From Crotalaria pallida (lineage: Eukaryota > Streptophyta > Magnoliopsida > Fabales > Fabaceae): a stretch of DNA of 64,000 nt. The DNA is taken from positions 45,760,206 to 45,824,205 of the forward strand of contig CM075650.1 in NCBI GenBank assembly GCA_037953625.1, written 5' to 3'. Below are positions 46,879 through 57,945 of this stretch, one piece after another. The position numbers and the translations under genes were made by a program. The notes under the pieces are model-generated. The model had not been told where the DNA came from. It saw only the letters and a list, made by a program, of their open reading frames with translations, and ran no database searches. Each line of letters opens with the position of its first letter. Position 1 is the stretch's first letter.

Positions 46879-47632
46879 TCCTTCAACTTTACCATTAATT
46901 TGCTCTTTTCATAATTAACAATCGATTCACAATACAAATTTTCATACACTTTCACATGTCATACAAGTTCATAATTAACACATAGGACACAATTAGTTAC
47001 ACATTCACATATAGCATCTATGATACCTAGCACATTTTCAACAGTTAATTTGAGTTCCAATTTATTTTGTTTATGCACAATCCCATTAATATTCTTATTT
47101 CTACCCTAGGGTTCTCTAACTATTCTCCTAACCAAATAACTCCTAATAAATCAATATAACTAATTGGATTCCCATCCCTATGACAAGCTAATACCCACCC
47201 CCTTACCTCAAACACTTAAGGATAAGGAGATTCCAATTGCCCTATGCTTGAGTTTGCCCACCAAAGAGCTTAAAATCCACAAGAGGATGATAGAACCTAT
47301 TATAAAGCCACAAAAGAAAGATTATTTCTTATGCCATGCATCTCAAGCAAAGCTCCAAGGGAAAGTGAAGATTCTATGGCTTAGAAGTGAAAACCTCCAT
47401 GAAAGGGAAGAGAGAGAATTCGAATTTGTGAGAGAGAGAAGAAATCAAAGGCTTGAATACTTACTTGGAGCAAGAGGGAAGGAAATTAGATGATGGAAAT
47501 GGGTGCCACACACATGAACCTTGATTAATTGAAGTGGGAAGAATTTGTTCCCTAGATAAGAAAGAGAAAGAGGGGTCGAACCATGCAAAGAAAACGTGTG
47601 ATTATCTTTTATTTTTTTCATCAGCTACCCAG

Positions 47633-47825
47633 GTTAATCAATTAACAGCTCATTTAATCGATTAACCCCTTGTAATTTGGCCAAAGATCAGCATCTAATC
47701 ATTCTTGATTAATTTTTTTGCACACTTTCTAGCATTAATCGATTAACCAATGGGTTAATCGATTAATTTTTGCACCACCTTCAGGCACTAATTGATTAAC
47801 CACTAGGTTAATCGATTAACCTGCT
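47633..47825. repeat. TTAATCGATTAA palindrome cluster in LTR H
   Basis: About six copies of GGTTAATCGATTAACC and variants, at LTR position about 285-480 on the sense (minus) strand. This is the slot at which sister LTR B has CTCGCT..AGCGAG motifs. Confidence 0.8.
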
Positions 47826-47873
47826 AAATCATGCATTACTCAGTACTTTGAAACGCCATAACTTCTTCGTTAC

Positions 47874-47936
47874 CCGTTGGATCTTCCCCAAATTTTAAAG
47901 CAAGCTTCCTCACCCATCCTACTTCATATCCAACGG
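47874..47936 (-). other. CCGTTGGAT / ATCCAACGG inverted repeat, 45-nt loop (H)
   Basis: Arms at 47874-47882 and 47928-47936 with exactly 45 nt between them, as in B and D. Confidence 0.75.
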
Positions 47937-48115
47937 TGGAATTTATATTTTGAGCTACCAATCATGTTATTCTAAATTCCCAAAGTTCTATGTTTTAAAT
48001 CTAAGGTTTACATGTCTAATTGGCCAAATTTCTAACTTATAGCATCATTGCTTCAACCCTAAGACTACCACAACATAAGTTACCCTAAAAATTAAGTTTG
48101 GGATGATACAGAGGG

Positions 48116-49053
48116 CCTTTAGAAGTCTAGAGCCACCATGGAGTACACTTTGTGTAGCATTCTATTTTGAAACTTGAATAAGTCAGTCATGGTTCCCCTT
48201 TATTCTCTATCAAAGATTAAGAGGTGTCAAAACAGTTAATCTGTTACCTACTTAACCTTCAAAAAAGTTGTAGGGATTGTGTCAATCAAAAATCAAAAAA
48301 TATATACTATTTCTCAAGTTATCAAATTAGAGTGTTACACTTTAGTTATACCATAGAACAATGTCGTAGGACTGTGGCCAATAGACATCCCAAAAACCTT
48401 GTAGGATCTACAATGGGGGCATATTCTCTCTCTTATCGCATTTTTGTTTAATATAAATCGGGATCACCATCCCACATAAATTGGGTGACCCACTGTCATC
48501 CAAGCCAGAATGATGTAAGGGGCACCACTGCACTTTGGTAACCTTATGCCATGAGGAAGGCCATTAAACCCGCTATAGGGCCCACCGCCCTAAGGGTAAA
48601 TTTCAGTTTCATATCCATCATTTCACTTGGGATAATCCTTCGTTGTTCCAAGTGGGCCCGAACTATATGGTTATTGTCAATTCGTTATGACATCCTATAT
48701 TTTGTAATGAAGGCTTAATAGCCCCCAATTAGGGTCACTTACCCTAGGGGCATGCATTTTCATTTGTATCATAATATTTCATTTTAATAAGACAAATAAA
48801 AATTTTGGAGCAATCCACCGTCGTTCCGAAGTTGGCCAGAACTATATGAATGCTATTAATCCATCCTGATACCTCATATTGGTAATGAAGGCTTAATCGC
48901 CCCCAAATAGGATCTTTTGGATTCTAAGGGCATTGCATCATACATTTTTGCATAATCATATATTCATATTCATGTGCATCATTCATAAAGAAAAAATCTA
49001 AAAAATATTTTTGAACAAGCCAACGTTTTATCACTATTGCTCTCCTGCACCCT
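48116..49053 (+). mobile_element. Leader of Ogre/Tat-like element J, second part
   Basis: It continues the J leader after solo LTR H. Two diverged parts resemble each other (AATCCTTCGTTGTTCC near 48634 and AATCCACCGTCGTTCC near 48811; ATGAAGGCTTAATAGCCCCC near 48709 and a similar phrase near 48885), so an old duplication of about 177 bp is likely. No gene seen. Confidence 0.5.
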
Positions 49054-49167
49054 TACCAGACCAGACTTAGAACCAGGACTATAGCAGATGTGAGTGACCA
49101 AAATGAGCCAATCATTCAACCAGAGGAACAAGATCTGTCAAATGCTAGAATTGATGATGAAGGATAA
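49054..49167 (+). pseudogene. Possible Tat-type gag N-terminal remnant
   Basis: A short open frame contains RTRTIADVSDQ, which resembles the RTRTMADVSD-like start of Ogre/Tat gag proteins, with Ile where the start Met is expected. The frame stops at TAA (49165-49167) after about 37 codons, and nothing gag-like follows. This is inference from a short match in the expected place, about 1.6 kb after the PBS when H is removed. Confidence 0.4.
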
Positions 49168-50081
49168 CAATGAAAGGGGGTGAATGATCCATCACATTTC
49201 TTGGAAGTTTAACCCTTATTGTTTTGCCTAAGACTATAGGGTTACTTAATAGTGGGAAACCATGTTTTTCATTCTCTCTTCAATAAATGTGGGCATCTCA
49301 ATGTTGTTGCTTAATGAAATTTTCATTTTTTGCTGCACATCTTTTTAACAATTATCTACTAATGTTTTGATCATGTGAATAAACCATCTCACCGCACTTC
49401 CAAAAAAAACAAAATTGATTTTTGCATTAACTTGAGATATTTGATTCAAATTTGAAATTAAATGGATGATGAGGCAAATGTAATACCCAAAATAGTGTGG
49501 ACTCTCAAGCAAGTCCTTCCAATGATACAAGGCTTTGTTGAATTCTCAAACACTGAGAAGATATCCCTAGTCACCCCATTGAGCCTAGATATTTTGAAGC
49601 GGAGATCATTTCTCTCAAACCGACCATATGTGTTTAAACCGGGGTGGGTAGTTTGTCAACAGTTTTTGCCAGCATGCATATATCAAGGAGGATTACTTTT
49701 CATTTCACAAATCCAAGAACATTCCATCCATTGTTAATCCCATTGAGCCCAACAAGAAAATTTTTCTTCTTTTAAACCAAAAATATTTTACCCGAGTATT
49801 AATGAGAATCAAATCAAGGGAGTCAAAAGTGCAATCACAAAAAAAATCCAAAAATGGATGTAGGCAAGCACAAAAAATTAACAAAAAAATTTGCAAAAAG
49901 TTAGAGTGCTTGTCTAAATAAGGCAAAGCCCATGAATCCATTGTGTGATGAAAAAGAACAATTTCAATCCTTCTGAATGTAAGATTCTCATTAAAAACTC
50001 AACATAAATTTTGGGCCTTGATATCCATTCTTTCATTAGCCACATTATACCCCCAGACCATGTTACAACCTTTTGGGAAAT
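49168..50081 (+). other. Decayed retroelement sequence, no gene recognised
   Basis: AT-rich sequence between the gag remnant and element K. Small ORFs on both strands lack known motifs. It probably belongs to J, and 57293-57518 on the other side of K continues it. Confidence 0.35.
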
Positions 50082-51545
50082 TGATTTGGGTCTAACATAT
50101 GATGTTTTAGAGCTTAATTTGACTCCCTTTTACTATGAATTTGGCTTGTTTCTCTTGTAAATTTAGGAATTTTTGTATAGTTTTTAGAAAGTTAGGTAAT
50201 TTAGAATCCTTTGAACGTTTTGAGCCGTTTTGGGTATGTTTCAGGAAATTTCGGAGCTTAAATGAAGAAAATAAATATGGAGCATGAAAGGGGATGAAAA
50301 GACCTTGAAAATGGCGCAAGAACGAAGCAAAACGGAGCCGGAATGAGTCCAGCACGCCCAAGCGTGGAGCCCCCCACACCCAGGCGCGCATGCAGCGAAA
50401 AAATGCACCCAGTACAGACCTGGCACGCCTGTTGGGCGCCCAGGCGCGCCCACCGCGTGAAAGTAATAATGTTTGGTATTTTGATCATAACTTGAGCTAC
50501 GCTTATTCAAATAAGGCAATCTTGGTATCATTTTAAAGCTAAGGAAAAGATCTATAACTTTGCCAGAAATAGCCTTGCTCAAATTCGTCCATATTCTGGG
50601 TCAAAATCAGGGCCGAAGTTGCTGTCAGATACGAGAAAGCCCAATTGGGCCACTTCCGGATCAGTTTTGCTCCAATTCAATTAGGATTAGTTTTATCTTT
50701 TAAATATACGTTTTAGAATTAGGTTAGGCAGCCATTATCAGTCATTAGAGAGAGAGGGAGATTACATAATTTTAGAGAGTTTTAGAAGAGGAGAAGATCA
50801 AGGATTGGGAGATCCAAGGCTTTTCCATGGTAATCATGCATTCTTCTATTTCTCTTGTTCTTATTTTCGCGATGTGTAACTAAAACCCTTTGTTAGGAAT
50901 TGGTGAATTTGTATGGATTAGTTTATTGATTTCATGAATTGATGTTTTTCATATTCTAAATCATGTGTTTGATGGTGTTTTTACTGTTATGCATAGAAGT
51001 AATTAATCTATATTTTGGACCTCTAATTCTTCAATTGAGAGATTAGGAATTAGAATAGGCCATGCCTTCAAACAATATAGTTATTCAACAAATAGAAATA
51101 CAATTGGGTAATTATATAACATGTATAATTCCCTGTTCTTAATTAAGATTATTCAATGGTTTAATCTCTTAAGGAATTAAGGATTATCGAATTGAATAAG
51201 AAACGGTAATTATGCAAGAGGGATCTAATAGTTACCAATTTAGGAATTTGTTCATGATTTAGGAAAAACAGAGATTCATGATAAATAAACAACGCCTACA
51301 ATGAAACCATATTCCTAACATCTTTCTCAAATTTCTCACAACTTTTATTTATTTTCTGTTTTTAATTTAATTTCTATTTTTGTTTCAAATCAATCATAAT
51401 TAATTAATTAGAAACCAATAGATTTTTCTTTTAACTACTCTTTGGTGAAAATTAGTTGAACAATTTGCAATCCCCGAGTGGAACGATATCTGGTCTTATT
51501 GACTATATTACTTTGCGATCTAGTATACTTGCTAGAGAGTGAACA
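50082..51545 (+). mobile_element. 5' LTR of element K
   Basis: TGATTTGGGTCTAAC start and GAGTGAACA end. It contains the GC-rich CCAGGCGCGC / GGGCGCCCAGGCGCGC cluster (50350-50455) and a TTTAAATATA box at 50699-50708 conserved in all three related LTRs of the window. Confidence 0.88.
50699..50708 (+). promoter_or_regulatory. TATA-like box in K LTR
   Basis: TTTAAATATA lies in an otherwise conserved stretch in this LTR, in 55805-57287 (about 56433) and in the old fragment at 13791. Its conservation across diverged copies suggests the LTR promoter; no start site is known. Confidence 0.4.
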
Positions 51546-51551
51546 AGTTTT

Positions 51552-51569
51552 TGGCGGCGTTGCCGGGGA
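51552..51569 (+). other. Primer-binding site of element K, tRNA-Asp
   Basis: TGGCGGCGTTGCCGGGGA, one change (C to G) from the perfect tRNA-Asp complement, 6 nt after the LTR end. Confidence 0.82.
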
Positions 51570-51765
51570 TTGAAATTCGTTTCAATTAATTTTCGATACT
51601 TAGTAGTAGTTTTAGGTGAAATTTATTATTTTTAGTTAGTTTCTTGTCTCAATAGGTGCTGCGTAATTTTTCTCTTGTTTTTGTTTTGTGCAGGAATTTT
51701 TATTAATTTAAGTACAAAGAGGAGAAAAATTCAGCACTAGAAGAGGGAAAAGACCAACATTGAAG

Positions 51766-53187
51766 ATGGCTGGAGGAGGAGGATCTCACGGATCCTCTCC
51801 GCCTCCTCCTCCCATGAAGACTTTGGCGGAGTATGGAACAGTGGACCCGGACCTCTTTGCTTCCAGCATAGTCCGGCCAGCCATCACTGCAACTGCATTC
51901 GCAATTGATCCACAATATATCCACCTCATCATGAAGGATCAGTTCAGTGGTGTGCCGAATCAAGACCCCAGGGACCATATCGCCAACTTCTTGGGCATGC
52001 TCGACTTCTTCAAGATCGAGGGTGCTACGGACGAGGCCATCAGAATGAGGATGTTCCCTCTCTCATTGAGGGGCGAGGCGCTAACTTGGGTGAACAACCA
52101 GGCACCAGGGAGTTTGTCCAGCTGGAAAGTACTTGTCTCCAAATTCATGGATAAGTTTCTTCCAGCTGGGAAGCAAGCGAAGCTGAGGCAGGATGTTCAT
52201 TCTTTCATACAAGAGGACAATGAGCCGTTGCATGAAGCTTGGCAGCGTTACAACCAGCTATTGAGGAGATGCCCAATATATATCCAAGACTGGCAGCAAA
52301 TTCAACTGTTTTATAATGGGCTCAACCGATTCAATCAGAGTATGGTTGATGCAGCAGCTAGTGGATCGCTAATGAAGAAGACTGTTGAAGAAGCCAAGGA
52401 AGTTATTGCAAATATGGCATTCAGCAGTAGTCAAGGATTTAGGACCCAGGTGGAGCAGAGCGTCCCGAAGAGCAATGATATGAATTCAAGTCAAGTCAAG
52501 ATCTTAATCGAGCAGAACAAGCAAATGCAGCAGCAGATGGCTGCATTGACAAAGCAATTAAGCCAGATCACTATGTCAGCTGCAACGAGCACTCTGAAGT
52601 GCAAATTTTATGGAGGAAGTCACCGGAATGGTGATTGTGTATTTGAAGTCAGTAAGGGTCCAGCAACCATTGAGAAACAAGCCAAGTTTGTGGGTGATGG
52701 AGTACTTAAAAAAATACGTACCCCAACATCTGCAGTCCAAGGCCAACAAATCAGTCTCACACCTCATGGTCCAGCTCAACATCCAATCCATCACCGCCAC
52801 AGAAGCAAGGCTGGGAGAAGGCACTTGAAGCAATGGCGACCACAACCAATACATTCATGGAAGAATCAAGGGCGAATTTCGCCAATCAGGAAGTCAGCAT
52901 TCGCAACTTGGAAGTGCAATTGACTCAAATAAACAATCGGATATCAGAGATTGCAACCAACTACAAGGAGCGATGCATGGCGGTCACCCTTCGAAGTGGC
53001 AAGTCATATGAGGAGCCACGGAAGAAGGGTGATGCAACTGAGCATGAGAAGAAGGATGAGGGGCCAAAGCAACCAAGTGGAAGAGGCTCAAATGCAAGGC
53101 AACAGACGCAGGATCCACCTGCGGATCAGGAGAAAGAGAAAGGCACACACACACACCAGCACCACTACCTCCAAGGATTCCATATCC
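51766..53187 (+). pseudogene. gag: Athila-type gag, two frameshifts
   Basis: Gag forms the virus-like particle that packages element RNA. The first part (51766 to about 52710) is open. A Gly/Pro-rich start (from ATGGCTGGAGG at 51766; an ATG two codons earlier is also in frame) leads into a Retrotrans_gag-type domain at about residues 60-190, with FPLSLRGEALTW and FLPAGKQAKLR segments. A Gln-rich stretch and a degenerate zinc knuckle follow (CKFYGGSHRNGDC, where the second Cys is Tyr). The frame shifts by -1 in an A7 run near 52708-52714; the next part runs in another frame from there to the (AC)n tract near 53143-53155, where a second -1 shift leads into the protease frame. Both breaks are in simple repeats. 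Confidence 0.85.
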
Positions 53188-53194
53188 TCAGAGG

Positions 53195-53908
53195 TTGAAG
53201 AAAGAGGATGACCAGAAGCAATTCAACAAGTTCTTGGAGATGCTACGGAAGGTGGAGATCAACATCCCGTTTGCAGAGGCACTCTCACAAATGCCTATGT
53301 ACGCGAGATTCATGAAGGAATTGCTGACAAAGAAGAAGAGGATGCTCACTGACGAGATGTTCCTGATAGTAGAGAAGTGCAGCAAAATCATCAAATCCAA
53401 CCTTCCACCAAAGCTGAAGGACCCAGGTAGCTTCACTCTTCCAATTAGCATAGGCAAGGAGTACTTAGATAAGGCTCTATGTGACTTAGGAGCTAGTGTT
53501 AATATTATGCCATTGTCTATTTGTGAAGCATTAAACTTAGGAGAGATTAAGCCTACCCCGACATTACTTCAGTTAGCTGATAGAACCACCCTCCGCCCAT
53601 ATGGAGTGGTGGAAGATATTCTGGTTAAGGTGAAAGATTTTATTCTGCCCTTAGATTTCATGGTTTTAGATATAGAAGAGGATGAAAATATTCCTCTAAT
53701 TTTTGGAAGGCCATTCTTGGCCACAGCAGGGGCAGTGATTGATGTGCCTAGGAGAGAAGTAATTCTTTGAGTGAATGGTGACCAAACTATAATTAAAATT
53801 TTTGAAAAACCACCAATCACCGCGGAGAACTTTGCTCCTCTCATGTGCATTCAGCACTCGAATGGAGAGAGTGTTGGAAAGAAGTTGAAAAGCAAGGTGC
53901 CACCTTGA
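53195..53908 (+). pseudogene. Athila-type aspartic protease region
   Basis: This retroviral-type aspartic protease would cut the polyprotein. The open part 53195-53770 starts in a basic linker (KKEDDQKQF) and has helices matching the pre-protease region of Athila elements. The active-site motif ALCDLGASVNIMPLS lies at about 53474-53518, with DLGAS in place of the usual D-T/S-G, as is normal for Athila. The second conserved block is IPLIFGRPFLATAGAVID (about 53692-53745). A TGA at 53768-53770 interrupts the frame, which then stays open to about 53908. No reverse transcriptase follows. The upstream ATG at 53195 is internal; translation would come from gag. Confidence 0.85.
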
Positions 53909-55790
53909 AGGGATCTTGGCAACCACCCTAACCTCTGAGAAGAGGCTCGTGACGTTAAACAAGCACTAGTTGGGAGGTAACCCAATGTTTAGGTAGCATT
54001 CCCCTAGTTAGTAGTTTTTAGGAAACTAGTGTAGGTTATTTTTTTATTTTATTTTCTGCATTTTAATTTTTTTTTTAAAAAAAGCATCAGGTACAGACCT
54101 GGAACGCCTGGGCGCGCAGCTCTGCACGCCTGGGCGCGCACTGGGCGGAGAAACCCAGAAAATGGGGAATTTTTATTTATTGATCTATTTTATACCCTTT
54201 TCCCCACCAGCCAGTCCCTGTATCTGTGCAACAAAAATATGTAATTGTTTTCTAGGATTTTTTTTTAGTTTTATTGTTTGGTTATTTATTTGGATTATTT
54301 GTTATTTGCATCAAGTTATATATTTTGTAATAAATATAAGTTAATATTTTCCCAACTAGTGGTGCTATTTTTGGGCACTTGTGTTCCATGACTCATATTA
54401 AGTTTGGGGGAATGTTTTCTTATTTTTGTTAATGCTGATTTTTCAGATGCAAGTAGTAAGTGTTCCAAATTTATTCCATGCAATTTTTTATTTTTTAGTT
54501 AGGTAATTTTAGTTTAGTTTGCTTGAGGACAAGCTAACCTTTAAGTTTGGGGGAGTGGACAAAATAAAAAAAATCAGATCTGAATTTTTTCTCCCATTTT
54601 TGGTGTTGGTTTGTGTCTTAGGTAGAGGTTTTGTAATTATTCTAGACTTAGGATTATTTTTCTGATGATAGGTGTATATACTTAGTTTAGGATTAGACTC
54701 ATTGATTCATTTTATTTATTTGTTGAGCTGTAAATATTTTTGAAATTTGGTTATTTTGACAAAGTTTTTCAGAACTTGAGATTAGTGAACTGACTTTAGC
54801 TTGGTGAGATTTTGAGCCTATTTGACGGGGTATATGATTTATTGATTATTTTGATTTTAAACCCCTATTTCTTTCATGTGTGTGTTCACTTTAGTTTGGT
54901 GTTCTAGAACTTAACCGGTGACCATTTTGAAATTGATAATTGATTACATGCATAAAAATGATTAAGGCATTTAGGATGGTGTTTCTGTAGCCTTCAGAGA
55001 TTTTTTGGATTTGTTTTACCTTAGCTGCCCATTTTGAGCCTTATGACATAAAAATGATTTTTCTTTGGTACCCTGCATTTATTGTATATTTTTGTGAAGT
55101 ACATTAGGAATTTTGAATGAGCAATTGAGAGAGAGACATTTCAAAAGTGTGAAAATTGTAAAAGTGTTATTGAGTTACTCTTCTTCCAAAAGAAAAGAAA
55201 AATTGAGAAAAAAGTGAAAATTGATGAATGATAAGAAAAAAAAAGAATTTTGTTTGGAAGAAGTAGTAGAGTAAAATTGAAAAAGAAGAAGTTTTAAATA
55301 GTTGTGATTTGAGTGTGAGTCCTCATAGTATTCATTGTTCATTCATAATTTTTGAGCGAAATTTGTCTTGCAAGTTAGCCTTAGTTTCATCGCTTCTTTC
55401 TTTTATCCCACCTGACACTTTTATCCATGACCTCATTACAACCAAAATAAAGACCTTTTGATTTGTGCATGTTTTCAATAATTGCAGTGGAGATTTGGGT
55501 CTATGGTCAAGCTTATGGTAACATTTAACTATTGTATGAACTTGAGTAAATTGCTAATACCCTTGATACACATGAGAGATATACACTGAGAGGTTGAGAG
55601 TGTTCACTAGTTCTGAGTTCTGATTGATTTTGTTTCTTTAACCAGATTTTAATATGTGAATAGCTTGTATAAATATGTGGCTGTGTTGATGAGTCGAAGT
55701 CTTAAATTAGGTGCTATACATTTTGATTTGGATGGTAGTCTTTTGTTTTAGAATTTTTTATTTTACTTTTTCCCGGGACATGCAAAATGC
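53909..55790 (+). mobile_element. Non-coding 3' region of element K
   Basis: About 1.9 kb without protein motif. It begins with the AAGCACTAGTTGGGAGGTAA segment. A GC-rich block with CCTGGGCGCGCA repeats (54094-54150) copies the motif of the K LTR. AAGTTTGGGGGA phrases recur at 54399 and 54544 before the true tract at 55791, so several polypurine-like tracts exist. Confidence 0.7.
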
Positions 55791-55804
55791 TAAGTTTGGG
55801 GGTG
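55791..55804 (+). other. Polypurine tract of element K
   Basis: AAGTTTGGGGGTG directly before the 3' LTR. Confidence 0.75.
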
Positions 55805-57287
55805 TGATTTGGGTCTAACATATGATGTTTTAGAGCTTAATTTGACTCCCTTTTACTATGGATTTGGCCTGTTTCTCTTGTAAATTTAGGAATTTTTGTA
55901 TAGTTTTTAGAAAGTTAGGTAATTTAGAATCATTTGAACGTTTTGAGCCGTTTTGGGTATGTTTCAGGTACTTTCGAAACTTAAATGAAGAAAATAAATA
56001 TGGAGCATGAAAGGGGATGAAAAGACCTTGAAAATGGCGCAAGAACGAAGCAAAACGGAGTCGGAATGAGTCCAGCATGCCCAGGCGTGGAGCCCCCTAC
56101 GCCAAGGCGCGCATGCAGCGAAAAAATGCACCCAGTACAGACCTGGCACGCCTGGGCGTGCAGTCCTGGGCGCCCAGGCGCGCTCACCGCGTGAAAGTGA
56201 CAATGTTCGGTATTTTGATCATAACTTGAGCTACACTTATCCAAATAAGGCGATATTGGTATCATTTTAAAGCTAAGGAAAAGATATATAACTTTTCCAG
56301 AAATAGCCTTGCTCAAATTCGTCCATCTTCTAGGTCATAATCAGGGCCGAAGTTTCTGTCAGATACGAGAAAGCCCAATTGGGCCACTTCCGGATCAGTT
56401 TTGCTCCAATTCAATTAGGATTAGTTTTATCTTTTAAATATAAGTTTTAGAATTAGGTTAGGCAGCCATTATCAGTCATTAGAGAGAGAGAGAGAGAGGG
56501 AGATTACATAATTTTAGAGAGTTTTAGAAGAGGAGAAGATCAAGGATTGGGAGATCCAAGGCTTTTCCATGGTAATCATGCATTCTTCTATTTCTCTTGT
56601 TCTTATTTTCACGATGTGTAACTAAAACCCATTTTTAGGAATTGGTGAATTTGTATGGATTAGTTTATTGATTTCATGAATTGATGTTTTTCATATTCTA
56701 AATCATGTGTTTGATGGTGTTTTTACTATTATGCATAGAAGTAATTAATCTATGTTTTGGACCTCTAATTCTTCAATTGAGAGATTAGGAATTAGAATAG
56801 GCCATGCCTTCAAACAATATAGTTATTTAACAAGTAGGAATACAATTGGGTAATTATATAACATGATTAATTCCCTATTCTTAATTAAGATTATTCAATG
56901 GTTTAATCTCTTAAGGAATTAAGGATTATCGAATTGAATAAGAAACGGTAATTATGCAAGAGGGATCTAATAGTTACCAATTTAGGAATTTGTTCATGAT
57001 TTAGGAAAAACAGAGATTCATGATAAATAAACAACGCCTACAATGAAACCATATTCCTAACATCTTTCTCAAATTGCTCACAACTTTTATTTATTTTCTG
57101 TTTTTAATTTAATTTCTATTTTTATTTCAAATCAATCATAATTAATTAATTAGAAACCAATAGATTTTGCTTTTAACTACTCTTTGGTGAAAATTAGTTG
57201 AACAATTTGCAATCCCCGAGTGGAACGATATCTGGTCTTATTGACTATATTACTTTGCGATCTAGTATACTTGCTAGAGAGTGAACA
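55805..57287 (+). mobile_element. 3' LTR of element K
   Basis: Matches 50082-51545. Differences include about 15 extra bases in the GC-rich block (GGGCGTGCAGTCC near 56153) and a longer (GA)n tract near 56480. Confidence 0.88.
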
Positions 57288-57518
57288 TAAATCCTCTTGA
57301 TAATTTGAATGTTGCGCAAAAATCTATTGAGAAAATAGGGAATGGAAGAGAAAGGATAAAGGAAGGGAAGGGAAATAAAAATTTGAGCCTTATACCTTTT
57401 ATTGTCAACCCTTAGCCAGACCACATTATAAGCTTTAAAAGACCTCATTGAGGATTGGTTTGTAAGATCCATGAAGAATGTTTTGATAAATGCCAAAAGG
57501 TTTTGAACAAGCTTAAAT
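57288..57518. other. Remnant between K and LTR I
   Basis: Probably the continuation of 49168-50081 interrupted by K. No gene recognised. Confidence 0.3.
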
Positions 57519-57811
57519 GTGTTGATCAAGTTCAAGCTCAACAAGCAACAACAAACATCAAGTGATAAAGAGAGAGCCAACTCATGAAGACTTAGTTTGG
57601 TATTTTATGTTTTATTGTTTTATCTTTAGCCTCTCAAGTCTCTTAGTTTGAGTTTGGGTAGAGTCATTAGAGGGTAGTGAATCTCTATCATAGTCATGAT
57701 TATATCATATTTTGAGTATTCACTTTGCCTAAAATCAATAGGTGGCTTAAAGGTTTGAAAGAAAAGGTTTAGTTTTTGAGAAAACAAGTTTTAAGTGATT
57801 TTTAATCAAAA

Positions 57812-57945
57812 TAATCGATTAACAGGTTTTGATAATCGATTATCTTGACTTTTACTCGAGTAAATTTTTACAGGCTTGCGGCATTACTCGATTAAGGCAT
57901 GGTTACTCGATTAGCACTTATTTTACTCGAGTAACACGCACAGAT
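57812..57945. repeat. ATCGAT / CTCGAG palindrome cluster in LTR I (5' part)
   Basis: Copies of ATAATCGATTA, TTACTCGAGTAA and TACTCGATTA: perfect palindromes with two different cores (ATCGAT, CTCGAG) and mixed forms side by side. Confidence 0.78.

Larger units (their letters stand above)
45631..48110 (-). mobile_element. Solo LTR H (2480 bp, family B/H)
   Basis: TGTAACGCCC at 45631 to GGGATGATACA at 48110 (one change from TGTTACA), with a perfect target duplication GAGGG (45626-45630 and 48111-48115), inserted in the leader of J. On the minus strand it aligns with LTR B through the CTCAC motif, the AGCTAGCACAGCCC segment and the terminal hairpin. It carries the terminal hairpin 46045-46063, stem-loop array 46365-46878, palindromes 47633-47825 and spaced inverted repeat 47874-47936. 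No coding motif. Confidence 0.88.
50082..57287 (+). mobile_element. Athila/Diaspora-like element K with gag and protease only
   Basis: A 7.2-kb element with two full LTRs (50082-51545 and 55805-57287), tRNA-Asp PBS, gag and protease, a 1.9-kb non-coding 3' region and a polypurine tract. There is no reverse transcriptase, RNase H or integrase: the sequence passes from the protease end into the Athila-type region with AAGCACTAGTTGGGAGGTAA (53969-53988). It therefore could not copy itself even with intact frames. LTRs differ at about 50 positions by eye (96-97% identity) plus a ~15-bp indel. The flanks read GAAAT and TAAAT, an imperfect target duplication consistent with age. Confidence 0.88.

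Noticed and set aside
46607..46918. 103-codon ORF with repeated Met-Tyr-Ala phrases
   Set aside because: It is a translation of the stem-loop array of LTR H.
47164..47493. 109-codon ORF in LTR H
   Set aside because: Lys/Glu-rich because of purine-rich LTR sequence, no known motif, and not supported on the LTR sense strand.
50077..57292. Perfect target duplication for element K
   Set aside because: Flanks are GAAAT and TAAAT, differing at one base, so the duplication is imperfect or decayed and I do not claim it as exact.
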